Position numbers and translations under genes: made by a program. The notes beneath the pieces were generated by a model. The model was not told where the DNA came from. It saw nothing but the letters and a program-made list of their open reading frames with translations, and ran no database searches. 64,000 nucleotides of DNA from CAZOHG01 sp964579725. GTDB taxonomy: Bacteria > Zhuqueibacterota > JdFR-76 > BMS3Abin05. Shown here piece after piece: positions 53,192 through 60,749 of this stretch. The stretch is taken from positions 22,237 through 86,236 of the forward strand of contig CAZOHG010000006.1 in assembly GCA_964579725.1 (NCBI GenBank). Direction: 5' to 3'. How positions within the stretch are numbered: the first letter of the stretch is position 1; each line of letters starts with the position of its first letter.

Positions 53192-54256
53192 TTAACGGCG
53201 AATCGATTCCCAGAATTCGACGTGGGCTTCGAGATAGCCTTCCACCTCGGCCACTTGCTCTGTGTCAATGGGAACCTCGCAGTGGCGGGCGTCCTCTGAA
53301 ATGTCGAGAGGAACGGTTGTCTGGGCAAACTCGGCCAATTGGACTCCCCAAGCTCTGCCCAACATGGGATGCACAAACCCACCGCCACCCAAAAACAAAA
53401 GTTTTTTTCGATTTTCGCGCACCCACTTGGCCAAAAAACGGCTGGCTTTTTGGCACCCGGCCAGGCTGATGTGCAAATGGCTAATCACGCAGTCACAATG
53501 TCCGTCGACGCCCATTTGAAGAAGGATCAAATCAGGGGCAAAATAATCGAGGAGCCTGGGTAAAAAGGTCTCAAAGGGTTTGAGCCACACCGCTTCGGTG
53601 GCGTAGGGCGGCATTGGACAGTTGAAATTGTACCCCTCTCCGCCGTCGGCACCGCGCTCCCGCGCAAAGCCGGTGGTGTAGGGGTACAGTGTGCGCGGGT
53701 CCTGGTGAATGGAAACGGTCAGCACGCGCGGGTCACGGTAAAAAGCGCGCTGCGTCCCGTCGCCGTGGTGAGCGTCGTAATCCAAAATAAGAATTTTGGC
53801 AATTCCCTTTTCCAAAAGGTACCGAGCCGTGACGGCAATGTCGTTGAAAATACAAAATCCCCGTGCGGTATTTTCGAAGGCGTGGTGCCAGCCTCCACAG
53901 AGATTACCAGCTATCTGGAACGAATCGTTCAGTAAGAGGTCGGCAGCCGTCAGGCTGGCGCCTACACTCAAAGCGGCCACTTCGAAAATTCCGGGGAAAG
54001 TCGGGGTGTCGGGCCCAAGAGGAATCCCACGGGTGTCATTGAGCGACGCCACACGGGCAATGTAATCGGGGGTGTGAAACAGGGCTAATTCCTCGGCGGA
54101 AGCGCGCCTCGGGGCGACGTGTTCCAATACGGGCACAATTCCCAAACGAGAGAATTCCTGCCGGGCCCTTTCGTATCGATCGCCCCGCATGACGTGCCCT
54201 TCGCCAAAATCAAGCTGACTGAATCCCTCGGCGTACACAAATCCGATTTTCTCCAT
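53192..54256 (-). CDS. Histone deacetylase family (AcuC/acetylpolyamine amidohydrolase-like) zinc hydrolase
   Basis: A 354-aa cytoplasmic deacetylase. The arginase/HDAC fold is complete, with GGWHHAFENTARGFCIFNDI (the two catalytic His), ILDYDAHHGDGTQRAFY (zinc ligands Asp and His) and LLQMGVDGHCDC carrying the last zinc Asp, then FLGGGGF with the glycine loop. Bacterial members deacetylate acetylated lysine, polyamines or acetoin-pathway proteins; the substrate is not settled. ATG 54256 follows GGAGGAA; the longer frame from 54295 lacks support. It lies 69 bases downstream of an MFS transporter gene on the same strand, probably co-transcribed. Confidence 0.92.
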   Translation of the reverse strand: MEKIGFVYAEGFSQLDFGEGHVMRGDRYERARQEFSRLGIVPVLEHVAPRRASAEELALFHTPDYIARVASLNDTRGIPLGPDTPTFPGIFEVAALSVGASLTAADLLLNDSFQIAGNLCGGWHHAFENTARGFCIFNDIAVTARYLLEKGIAKILILDYDAHHGDGTQRAFYRDPRVLTVSIHQDPRTLYPYTTGFARERGADGGEGYNFNCPMPPYATEAVWLKPFETFLPRLLDYFAPDLILLQMGVDGHCDCVISHLHISLAGCQKASRFLAKWVRENRKKLLFLGGGGFVHPMLGRAWGVQLAEFAQTTVPLDISEDARHCEVPIDTEQVAEVEGYLEAHVEFWESIRR

Positions 54257-54325
54257 GGTGTTTCCTCCAAAAATTTGCAGCCTTTGATTTTTCAAATCGG
54301 TTTCGCCTAACCTCAGGCGACGTGT

Positions 54326-55600
54326 TCAGGATTTCCTCGGTTCCTCGAGGCGAAAAGCGCTGTAATTGGCCAGAACGGAAATGACCAAAACCGTGAGAAA
54401 GATCGCACGAAAAGAGAATAAATCGATGAACACCCCGCCAATAAGCGGGAAAAAGGAAATGACTGCCACTAAGGTTCCGCGCAAACTAATGTACAGGGGA
54501 CGTTTCTCTTCGGGCGCCACCTCAAGCATGAAATTCGTGAAGCCGATGGAAGCTCCGTTCATATAAAAACCAATGCCTAAAAAAACCATGAGATACAAGA
54601 AGGGACCCCTGGCCAACAGGGCAAAAAGGGGAATCGAAAAATGGAACAAAAGGGCGCCCTGAATGACAGCTCGGCTGCCCTTTTTGTCGCTTAGAATCCC
54701 CCACACCACATTGGAAATAACCCCGGCCAGCATTTGGGTGGCGATGAAAATCCCCACAAAAGAGGGATCGATTTTCAACTGATTTTTGGCGTACAGAATG
54801 TAGAAACTGAGCGAGAGCAGAAGACTGCCGGCCAGAATTTCCGTAAAAATGGCGCGCCCGAAGTTTTTGTCCTTTCGCAGTGTCCGAAAGGCCTGAATCA
54901 GAAAAAGATTGAAGGGTTTGGCAGGAGGACAGGACTTTTTGGGAGGTTCTTTCATCGATCCCAAACCCAGGTACGACACAATTAAAAACGTAAAAGAAAG
55001 AAAGAACAACACGGCGTAATTTTGCGGAAACGGCAGGTTTGGGTTCGCCAAAATGTACTTGACCAAAAATCCCGCGCCAATGGCCAAAAGGCCGCCTAAA
55101 AATTGCCGCAGCCCCCAAAAGCGCCCGCGCATACGCGTCGGAATTGTGCGCGCAATAATATCGAAAAAGGGAATTCCGGCCACACCGCCGGCCAGATAAA
55201 AAATCGAAAGCAAGAGCAAAAAAATGGCCAAAATCCAGCCCGGGTGCCTGGCGCCGTAGAAGTACGTCAGGGCGCCCAACACGCCCCAGCTGGTCATCCG
55301 AATGACCAGCATAACAATCAGCAAAGGCTTTTTGCGGCACAGGGCTTCTGCTTTTTGAGCGGTTAAAAGTTGAGGCCACGCCCCGCTAAATTGGAACAGG
55401 GTACCGAAAAGGCCGATGATGCTTTTGGATTGGGTAAACGAATTGAGGAAGAGGGGCAAAATCGTGTTGGGCTCGCTGAAGGTCATGCCGGCTTTGTAAA
55501 ACACGCCGTGAATCACCCCCATGAAAAAATTCCACTTTAAATGGGGTGGGTTTTGACCGTTTGGCATATTTTTTTCGTCATTAACCCTTTTATCTGACAT
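54326..55600 (-). CDS. Major facilitator superfamily transporter
   Basis: A 424-aa inner-membrane protein with about 12 helices (FNLFLIQAFRTLRKDKNFGR sits in the central cytoplasmic loop; FFDIIARTIPTRMRGRFWGL is a typical MFS loop 4-5 motif). Helices such as WILAIFLLLLSIFYLAGGVA, ILAGSLLLSLSFYILYAKNQ and FLYLMVFLGIGFYMNGASIG are clear. It resembles MFS proteins of unknown substrate with an R..G.f.g signature. The ATG at 55600 is chosen because the TTG at 55621 is poor; an ATG at 55567 is possible. A strong promoter lies just upstream, and the HDAC-family gene follows. Confidence 0.85.
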   Translation of the reverse strand: MSDKRVNDEKNMPNGQNPPHLKWNFFMGVIHGVFYKAGMTFSEPNTILPLFLNSFTQSKSIIGLFGTLFQFSGAWPQLLTAQKAEALCRKKPLLIVMLVIRMTSWGVLGALTYFYGARHPGWILAIFLLLLSIFYLAGGVAGIPFFDIIARTIPTRMRGRFWGLRQFLGGLLAIGAGFLVKYILANPNLPFPQNYAVLFFLSFTFLIVSYLGLGSMKEPPKKSCPPAKPFNLFLIQAFRTLRKDKNFGRAIFTEILAGSLLLSLSFYILYAKNQLKIDPSFVGIFIATQMLAGVISNVVWGILSDKKGSRAVIQGALLFHFSIPLFALLARGPFLYLMVFLGIGFYMNGASIGFTNFMLEVAPEEKRPLYISLRGTLVAVISFFPLIGGVFIDLFSFRAIFLTVLVISVLANYSAFRLEEPRKS

Positions 55601-55649
55601 AAAAATCTCTGCAAGTCTCAATTTGTAGGAGTTTTTTCAGATTGCCTAT

Positions 55650-55678
55650 ATCATACGAAATTTGGGCAGAAAAATCAA
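55650..55678 (-). promoter_or_regulatory. Predicted promoter of MFS/HDAC operon
   Basis: Minus strand TTGATT (55678-55673), 17-base spacer, TATGAT (55655-55650), 50 bases before the start codon. Confidence 0.65.
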
Positions 55679-55757
55679 GTCAAAGGGGAAAATTTCCGAT
55701 CAGGTCGCTTTTTTTTAGCGAGAAAGGGAGGGATTTTCGGCAGGATTCCGGAAGGGC

Positions 55758-57422
55758 TCAGGGCAATTTGACCAGTTTTTTCCTCACCGTTTGACCGGCC
55801 ACGCGAATGGTAAGAAAATAAATGCCCGGGGCGAGGGGGGTGCCGTCCGAAGTGGTGCCGAGCCAGTGAAACGTTGCGAGTTCATTGGGAAAAATGCTCA
55901 CCCGATCTTCCCACACGAGACGACCTAACACATTGAAAATTTTAAAACTAAGCGCCTCCTGTTTTGAGGCTGAATGCCTTCGCACGTAAACTGCAACAGA
56001 GACGTTCCGGCTGAAGGGATTGGGGTAGGGCGCCAAAACGGCTACCGCCCCTTTGCTCACGGGGAAAAGGGCAAAATCGGGCGAAACGGTCTGGTTTGTT
56101 AGGGAGGAATCCGACGAATACGCCACCAATTTGATTCGGTAGCGCAATCCCACAGGGAAACGGTGATTATCGAACACAAAGGAGGTGTCCTTCCAGTGAT
56201 GCGCTAATCGGTACGCGGTTCGGGTGGAATCATTGATTAGAAACAAGTCGAAGAAAAGGGGACGGCCGTCGTCTGGGTTTTCAATCTGCCAGGAAATTCG
56301 GAATTTGCCGGTTGGGAAATCCCCTTGAGGCGGCCAATCGAAGTGGACCTTCGGCGCCTGGTAACGGTGCAGCAGTTCGGCAAATCCTACCCCCTTTACA
56401 GAATCGCCGTTCCAGATACCCGAAACCGAGCAACTTCCCTCGTAAAAGGGCATGGTTCCCAACACATCCGCCACCTGGTCGTCCACGTCCGGATGAAGAA
56501 AAAGGTCGATGTGGTGTTTGGGGTCTCGGAAACGCCATTGGTGGGAAAAAGTCAGCCCCCAACGAGGACTTTTCCAGAAGGACAGACGCTGGATCGAAAA
56601 ACTCAGGCTGGTGTCCTGCGAACCGTCGGCGAAACTCAGGGTGCACATTTTGTGGGCTTTGTCGTGCGGAATTCGATTGCGGGCAGTAAAAATATCCCAA
56701 AAAACAAGCTGCCGATTGTCTTCCAATTGAACGCTGAACCATTCGTAGGCCTCTTTGGACGTAGGCGTGACGAAAAAATTGCCCCACTGGTGGTCCATCC
56801 AACCGATTCCGCTCACCGAATCGGTTGTGCCGTTCTCTGTCCATTCACCGAAAACAGAGAGCAAAGGCAACGAATAGTAGTACGTGGTTCCGGAGGAGCC
56901 GACCGGAAGGTAACCGTCTCCCGCAATGAGAAGCGGCGGTTTTGTTGCCGTCAGAAAAAGATGTAGTCGGATTTTTTCGGTGCCGGCGTCCAGAAAATAG
57001 CGGAACGGTTCCAAACGCCTGCCCGTTTGAAGAGTAAAAAATCGATCGGGAGTGGGATTTCCCACCGCTGTGTGCGTCAGGTGTAAAAATCCTGTACCGC
57101 TCACCAATCGTCCCAGGCAACTGTTGGGCAAGAATTCTCCGGTGGTTTCGTCGGTGAGATTCAGCAATTTAATCTGATTATTGAAGTAGGTGACCATTGC
57201 AGCCAGGCGGCGTCCCGAGTTTTTTTCTTCGAGATGCATATTCAGGTACCACCACTCGGTTTTGGAGCCCGGATGACTGCCTTCATCTCTTGGAAATTGA
57301 ATGGTGGAACCTGCGGGGATGTAGGGGTAGACCTGCCAGTTCTGCGCAACGGCGCGCGTAACGGGAAAGAAGCACCCCCAGGCAGCAAGCACGACGAAGA
57401 AATATTCAAAAAGCCTTTTCAC
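55758..57422 (-). CDS. AttH/CrtC lipocalin-like secreted protein with T9SS-type sorting domain
   Basis: A 554-aa protein from a GTG start (GGTGG upstream). The signal peptide runs through CFFPVTRAVAQN. Residues about 35-375 form the double lipocalin-like barrel of the AttH/CrtC family (hydroxyneurosporene synthase/carotenoid hydratase relatives), with PRDEGSHPGSKTEWWYLNMH, GDGYLPVGSSGTTYYYSLPL, and SGIGWMDHQWGNF with the conserved D-H-Q-W-G. After an Ig/FN3-like linker the C-terminus is a sorting module (APYPNPFSRNVSVAVYVRR, FKIFNVLGRLVWEDR, GIYFLTIRVAGQTVRKKL). Exported AttH proteins are usually lipid or terpenoid hydratases or binders; activity here is unproven. The neighbour 15 bases upstream on the strand is a membrane protein. 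Confidence 0.88.
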   Translation of the reverse strand: MKRLFEYFFVVLAAWGCFFPVTRAVAQNWQVYPYIPAGSTIQFPRDEGSHPGSKTEWWYLNMHLEEKNSGRRLAAMVTYFNNQIKLLNLTDETTGEFLPNSCLGRLVSGTGFLHLTHTAVGNPTPDRFFTLQTGRRLEPFRYFLDAGTEKIRLHLFLTATKPPLLIAGDGYLPVGSSGTTYYYSLPLLSVFGEWTENGTTDSVSGIGWMDHQWGNFFVTPTSKEAYEWFSVQLEDNRQLVFWDIFTARNRIPHDKAHKMCTLSFADGSQDTSLSFSIQRLSFWKSPRWGLTFSHQWRFRDPKHHIDLFLHPDVDDQVADVLGTMPFYEGSCSVSGIWNGDSVKGVGFAELLHRYQAPKVHFDWPPQGDFPTGKFRISWQIENPDDGRPLFFDLFLINDSTRTAYRLAHHWKDTSFVFDNHRFPVGLRYRIKLVAYSSDSSLTNQTVSPDFALFPVSKGAVAVLAPYPNPFSRNVSVAVYVRRHSASKQEALSFKIFNVLGRLVWEDRVSIFPNELATFHWLGTTSDGTPLAPGIYFLTIRVAGQTVRKKLVKLP

Positions 57423-57437
57423 GAGATGCCACCCACT

Positions 57438-58106
57438 TTACCGGGAACTGCTTTTTTGCCGACCCATGCGTCGGTACCACAGTCCAAAAACCGCCACGCC
57501 GATTACCAAACCCAGAAGAAAGAGATCCCACCGAAAGGGATTGGGTAGTCCCTGGTGAATGATGTTGCGAAAATCAAAAATAAACGAGACAAAAATTAGC
57601 GCAGCCGAAAGACCCACCAGCGCCCACTCCGAGAGGCGAGCCTGGAGTCGGACGCCTTTCTCGTCAAGCGCCAAAATAAAGAAAGCCGAAAAAATCATGA
57701 CCAGGCTAACCAGCACAGGCGCCAAAACCGGCCCCGTCCAGGGAACAGGAATCAAATAGAGGATGTCCCAGGAAAGCAGGGATACGGGCCAGTTTAAAAA
57801 GACCTTCAGCCAAACGTAGTAGAAAATGTCCCAAATGCCAAAACTCATCATAAAAAAGGCCAACCGCTGCCAGAAATTACGGCCGGCCAGGGCGGCAATG
57901 GCCACAAGCATGACCATCGTCATGGCCTCGCGGCCGATTTCAATCAAAGCCATGTGGAGCGGAATCATCTCAAGGGGAAATGTGAAGCCGTGTGGGTAGT
58001 AAATGGCGCGCAAGTACACCACCACAGCCGATTCCAAATAAGCCATGGCAATCCCGTACACCCACACCCACGCCACGCGAGCACGTAACGAGCTAATTCT
58101 TTCCAT
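57438..58106 (-). CDS. Polytopic membrane protein of unknown function
   Basis: A 222-aa protein with six predicted helices (ARVAWVWVYGIAMAYLESAV; AMTMVMLVAIAALAGRNF; LAFFMMSFGIWDIFYYVWLK; LAPVLVSLVMIFSAFFILAL; WALVGLSAALIFVSFIFDFR; LFLLGLVIGVAVFGLWYRRM). The tail RMGRQKSSSR is basic. GGAAGGGG precedes the ATG. Aromatic-rich helices and a conserved-looking FGIWDIFYY segment suggest a real family, but I cannot name it. It sits between the SLC12-type cotransporter and the AttH-like gene with gaps of 66 and 15 bases, so the three are probably one operon. Confidence 0.7.
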   Translation of the reverse strand: MERISSLRARVAWVWVYGIAMAYLESAVVVYLRAIYYPHGFTFPLEMIPLHMALIEIGREAMTMVMLVAIAALAGRNFWQRLAFFMMSFGIWDIFYYVWLKVFLNWPVSLLSWDILYLIPVPWTGPVLAPVLVSLVMIFSAFFILALDEKGVRLQARLSEWALVGLSAALIFVSFIFDFRNIIHQGLPNPFRWDLFLLGLVIGVAVFGLWYRRMGRQKSSSR

Positions 58107-58172
58107 TCCAAACCCCTTCCATCTACGTCCCTTTTTTCACCATGTTTTATTTCTACCCAGGGCCATCCACCA

Positions 58173-60371
58173 TCAGGCAAAGGCGCTCTCCTGCCCGGAA
58201 TCTTTGACAAAAAGGCAACTGGCTGCCGAGCGCTCGGCAATGTCGTGCATGACAGCACAGCTCAAATTACCGGACATTCCAAATATATTTAAATCAGTTA
58301 AAGGGGCTTTTTCAAGGGATTTTTCAAAGGTACCCACAGGAACCAAAATTTCCGTTCCACGCGGGAGGCGACTTTTTTCGTGTACACGCCGCAAAAAGCG
58401 CTCGGTCTGTCCTTTTGTCTCCTCGCGCGCCACCGAAATGAGCCGAAGTTTGCCCAGCCAGTTATTTTTCAATTGAAGAGCCACCAGCAGCGCCAAATTG
58501 ATATTGGGACTACGCGACCGCAGCCACACATGAACCTGTTTTCGTTCTCCAAAACCGAACTGCGGGTGAAGCGCCAAGATCAAAATCCCCAGACGTTCTC
58601 GTAGGGCAATGGCAATCAATTCTTCCAGGCGTCGGTCTTTGGAGCGATCAGAGCTCATGGTTAAGAAAATCGCGTTGGGGGGAAAGAAAATTCCCTTCAT
58701 TACCTGCGTGGTAATGCTCATTCCCTCCAGAAAATCGTGGGATTCAATAACGGTGGTGGCGGTAAAAATGCCCTCTTTTTTAACCGGTAGAACCAGTTCC
58801 TCCAATTGCGTTTTTAACTCGGATGGGGTCACATCAGGGACTTCTGGCACGCTTGCGTGCTCTTTGCGAAAAAGATTGGCCACCAGTTGCGTGATTTTGC
58901 TCTCCACTCCGCGTTCCAGGATTTTTACGGAAAAAAGCCGCAATGTACCGCGGGGTGCTACAATATCGCGCACAAATTCCATTACGTGCGTCCACCCTTT
59001 TGGCGTTTCCACCGGAATCATGAGATTGGGTTTCCAGGTTTTAGCGCCACTTGGCATGCGTGCGGCTGTCCGAGAAGCCCATTCGGCAATTTCCAGAAAC
59101 AAGCCGCTTCGAATATCGCCGCCCGGTGCTGAAATATCCTGTTTAACCAGCAGGACGTACAAAAGCAAGGTAAAAAATTGGGCGACAAAAGCAAAAATCG
59201 GATTAATCAGGTACATGACCACCAAACACCAGAGACTCCCCAGTAAGGGAACCAAAAGCGGAATATGAAAACTGGGGCGAAAAGAGGGAATGCCGATTCC
59301 TTTTTCGATAAAAACCGCCAGATTAATCATCCCGTACGTCATGAGAAAAAACATGGTCAGAAGCGAAGCGACGGCGTTCAAATTCCACAGAAGCAGGCTT
59401 ATTTCAACCAAAACGGCGGTAAAAAGAATGGCGGTTCTCGGTTCGCCTCCGGTGCTTCGTGCCGCCAATTTTTCGTGGAAGGGAATCAGCTTGTCCTGTC
59501 CCAGTGCCATTAAAATACGCGGCGCGCCCACCAGGGTTCCCAATGCCGAAGAAACCGTCGCTCCCATGATTCCGGCCACAACCGCCCAGGGCCAAAGCGC
59601 CTTGTGCACCATAATCATGTAATCACCCCGAAGCTCCGCAGGCGAGGCTACCCTCCAGAGCCAAAAAGCGACCGCAACGTACATAAAAAATCCCGCTACC
59701 ACAGCCGTTAGCACCCCTGCTGGCAAGCTCTTTTTCGGATTTCGAAGGTCTCCCGACATGGCCGCACCCGCGCCGATTCCGGTAACGGCAGGAAAGAAGA
59801 TGGCGAACACTTTCCAAAAAGAATGTTCATTGAGATGAACCCAGACGGGCACGCGCAGGGATGTCCTTGCACCCGTTAAGAAAAAAGACAACAGGGAAAG
59901 AGCAATAACGGCCATAATGACATATTGAACCTTCATTGCGGCCTTGGCGCTTACGTACGAAAGAATGAGCAGAAAAACGAGCAAAACAGTCGCTACAAGA
60001 TGGAAATTGTGCGTGGGAAAAAGACGAACCCAGAGTTCGGTAAAACCGGTAATATACAGAGTGGCCCCCAAAGCTTGAGACAAATAAAGGGGAATGCCAA
60101 TGGCACCCCCGACCTCTAATCCCAAGGACTTGGAAATCAGTGCGTAGAAGCCACCCGCTCCCACCGGAGTATTGGTTGCCATAGAGGCAAGCGCCAGACT
60201 GGTGGTAATGGTGGCCACGTGTGCCAACAGGATAATCAGCAACGCCCCCAGAATGCCCACGGATCCCACAACCCACCCCAAACGCAAATAGAGAATCACC
60301 CCTATAATGGTGAGAATGGTAGGAGTAAACACACCCTCAAATGTGCCAAAACGATGGGAAGCAAGATTCAT
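58173..60371 (-). CDS. SLC12-type cation-chloride cotransporter-like permease (APC superfamily)
   Basis: A 732-aa membrane protein. Twelve helices (about residues 20-430) open with FGTFEGVFTPTILTIIGVIL and YLRLGWVVG, the hallmark of cation-chloride cotransporters, followed by TNTPVGAGGFYALISKSLGL, FFPAVTGIGAGAAMSGDLRN and PKKSLPAGVL. The C-terminal soluble domain (about 430-732) has the SLC12-like alpha/beta layout (KPNLMIPVETPKGWTHVMEF, GIFTATTVIESHDFLEGMSI, FLTMSSDRSKDRRLEELIAI). Eukaryotic relatives move Na+/K+/Cl-; bacterial ones are little studied. ATG 60371 starts the conserved segment; the TTG at 60419 is not needed. Confidence 0.88.
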   Translation of the reverse strand: MNLASHRFGTFEGVFTPTILTIIGVILYLRLGWVVGSVGILGALLIILLAHVATITTSLALASMATNTPVGAGGFYALISKSLGLEVGGAIGIPLYLSQALGATLYITGFTELWVRLFPTHNFHLVATVLLVFLLILSYVSAKAAMKVQYVIMAVIALSLLSFFLTGARTSLRVPVWVHLNEHSFWKVFAIFFPAVTGIGAGAAMSGDLRNPKKSLPAGVLTAVVAGFFMYVAVAFWLWRVASPAELRGDYMIMVHKALWPWAVVAGIMGATVSSALGTLVGAPRILMALGQDKLIPFHEKLAARSTGGEPRTAILFTAVLVEISLLLWNLNAVASLLTMFFLMTYGMINLAVFIEKGIGIPSFRPSFHIPLLVPLLGSLWCLVVMYLINPIFAFVAQFFTLLLYVLLVKQDISAPGGDIRSGLFLEIAEWASRTAARMPSGAKTWKPNLMIPVETPKGWTHVMEFVRDIVAPRGTLRLFSVKILERGVESKITQLVANLFRKEHASVPEVPDVTPSELKTQLEELVLPVKKEGIFTATTVIESHDFLEGMSITTQVMKGIFFPPNAIFLTMSSDRSKDRRLEELIAIALRERLGILILALHPQFGFGERKQVHVWLRSRSPNINLALLVALQLKNNWLGKLRLISVAREETKGQTERFLRRVHEKSRLPRGTEILVPVGTFEKSLEKAPLTDLNIFGMSGNLSCAVMHDIAERSAASCLFVKDSGQESAFA

Positions 60372-60430
60372 TGGTTTGTCATCCAGTTGGAATTTTGTCC
60401 AATATTTTGCCGCCTGCAATTGCGTTTGTT

Positions 60431-60450
60431 ATTCAGTAGGAACAGGGTTT
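60431..60450 (+). repeat. Dispersed repeat, copy C
   Basis: ATTCAGTAGGAACAGGGTTT; shares ATTCAGTAGGAA with copy D. Confidence 0.5.
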
Positions 60451-60540
60451 AATCCCTGCGCTATTCTCCTTTTTCCACACAAGATTCTTTCAGACTGACA
60501 AAGGAGCGGCGGTTGGATTCTACAAGCTGCGGCTGTTTAC

Positions 60541-60567
60541 CTGTCATTCAGTAGGAATCTTGTTCGG
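60541..60567 (+). repeat. Dispersed repeat, copy D
   Basis: Starts CTGTCATTCAGTAGGAATC, then TTGTTCGG. Nearly identical, in inverse orientation, to the copy at 22213-22237. Confidence 0.75.
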
Positions 60568-60594
60568 GCAATTTCAGCCCCATTCTGCCCCACT

Positions 60595-60615
60595 TTTCAG
60601 AAGGAATCCTGTTCA
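60595..60615 (+). repeat. Dispersed repeat, copy E
   Basis: TTTTCAG AAGGAATCC TGTT pattern; matches the AGGAATC.TGTTC core of copy D. Confidence 0.5.
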
Positions 60616-60702
60616 ATCCGTGCACCACTTTTCTTTTGCCTAATAAGCCCGAGCGCCCAGTGATCCCAAAATAAAGGCGGGCATCCGAGCAACCGCAATC
60701 CC

Positions 60703-60730
60703 CGAGTAGTTTGCCTGGCCAGACTACTCG
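60703..60730 (-). terminator. Inverted repeat after mutS2, possible transcription stop
   Basis: CGAGTAGT (60703-60710) and ACTACTCG (60723-60730) form a perfect stem 20 bases past the mutS2 stop. No T-run follows on the minus strand, so it is not a classic terminator. Confidence 0.35.
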
Positions 60731-60749
60731 ATGGCAGGGACGGCGTTCG

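Larger units (their letters stand above)
60372..60749. other. Intergenic region with dispersed repeats
   Basis: 378 bases without a gene, between SLC12-type and mutS2 genes on the same strand. It contains three related repeat copies (60431-60450, 60541-60567, 60595-60615) and a perfect 8-base inverted repeat near the mutS2 end (60703-60730). No clear promoter was found. Confidence 0.6.
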
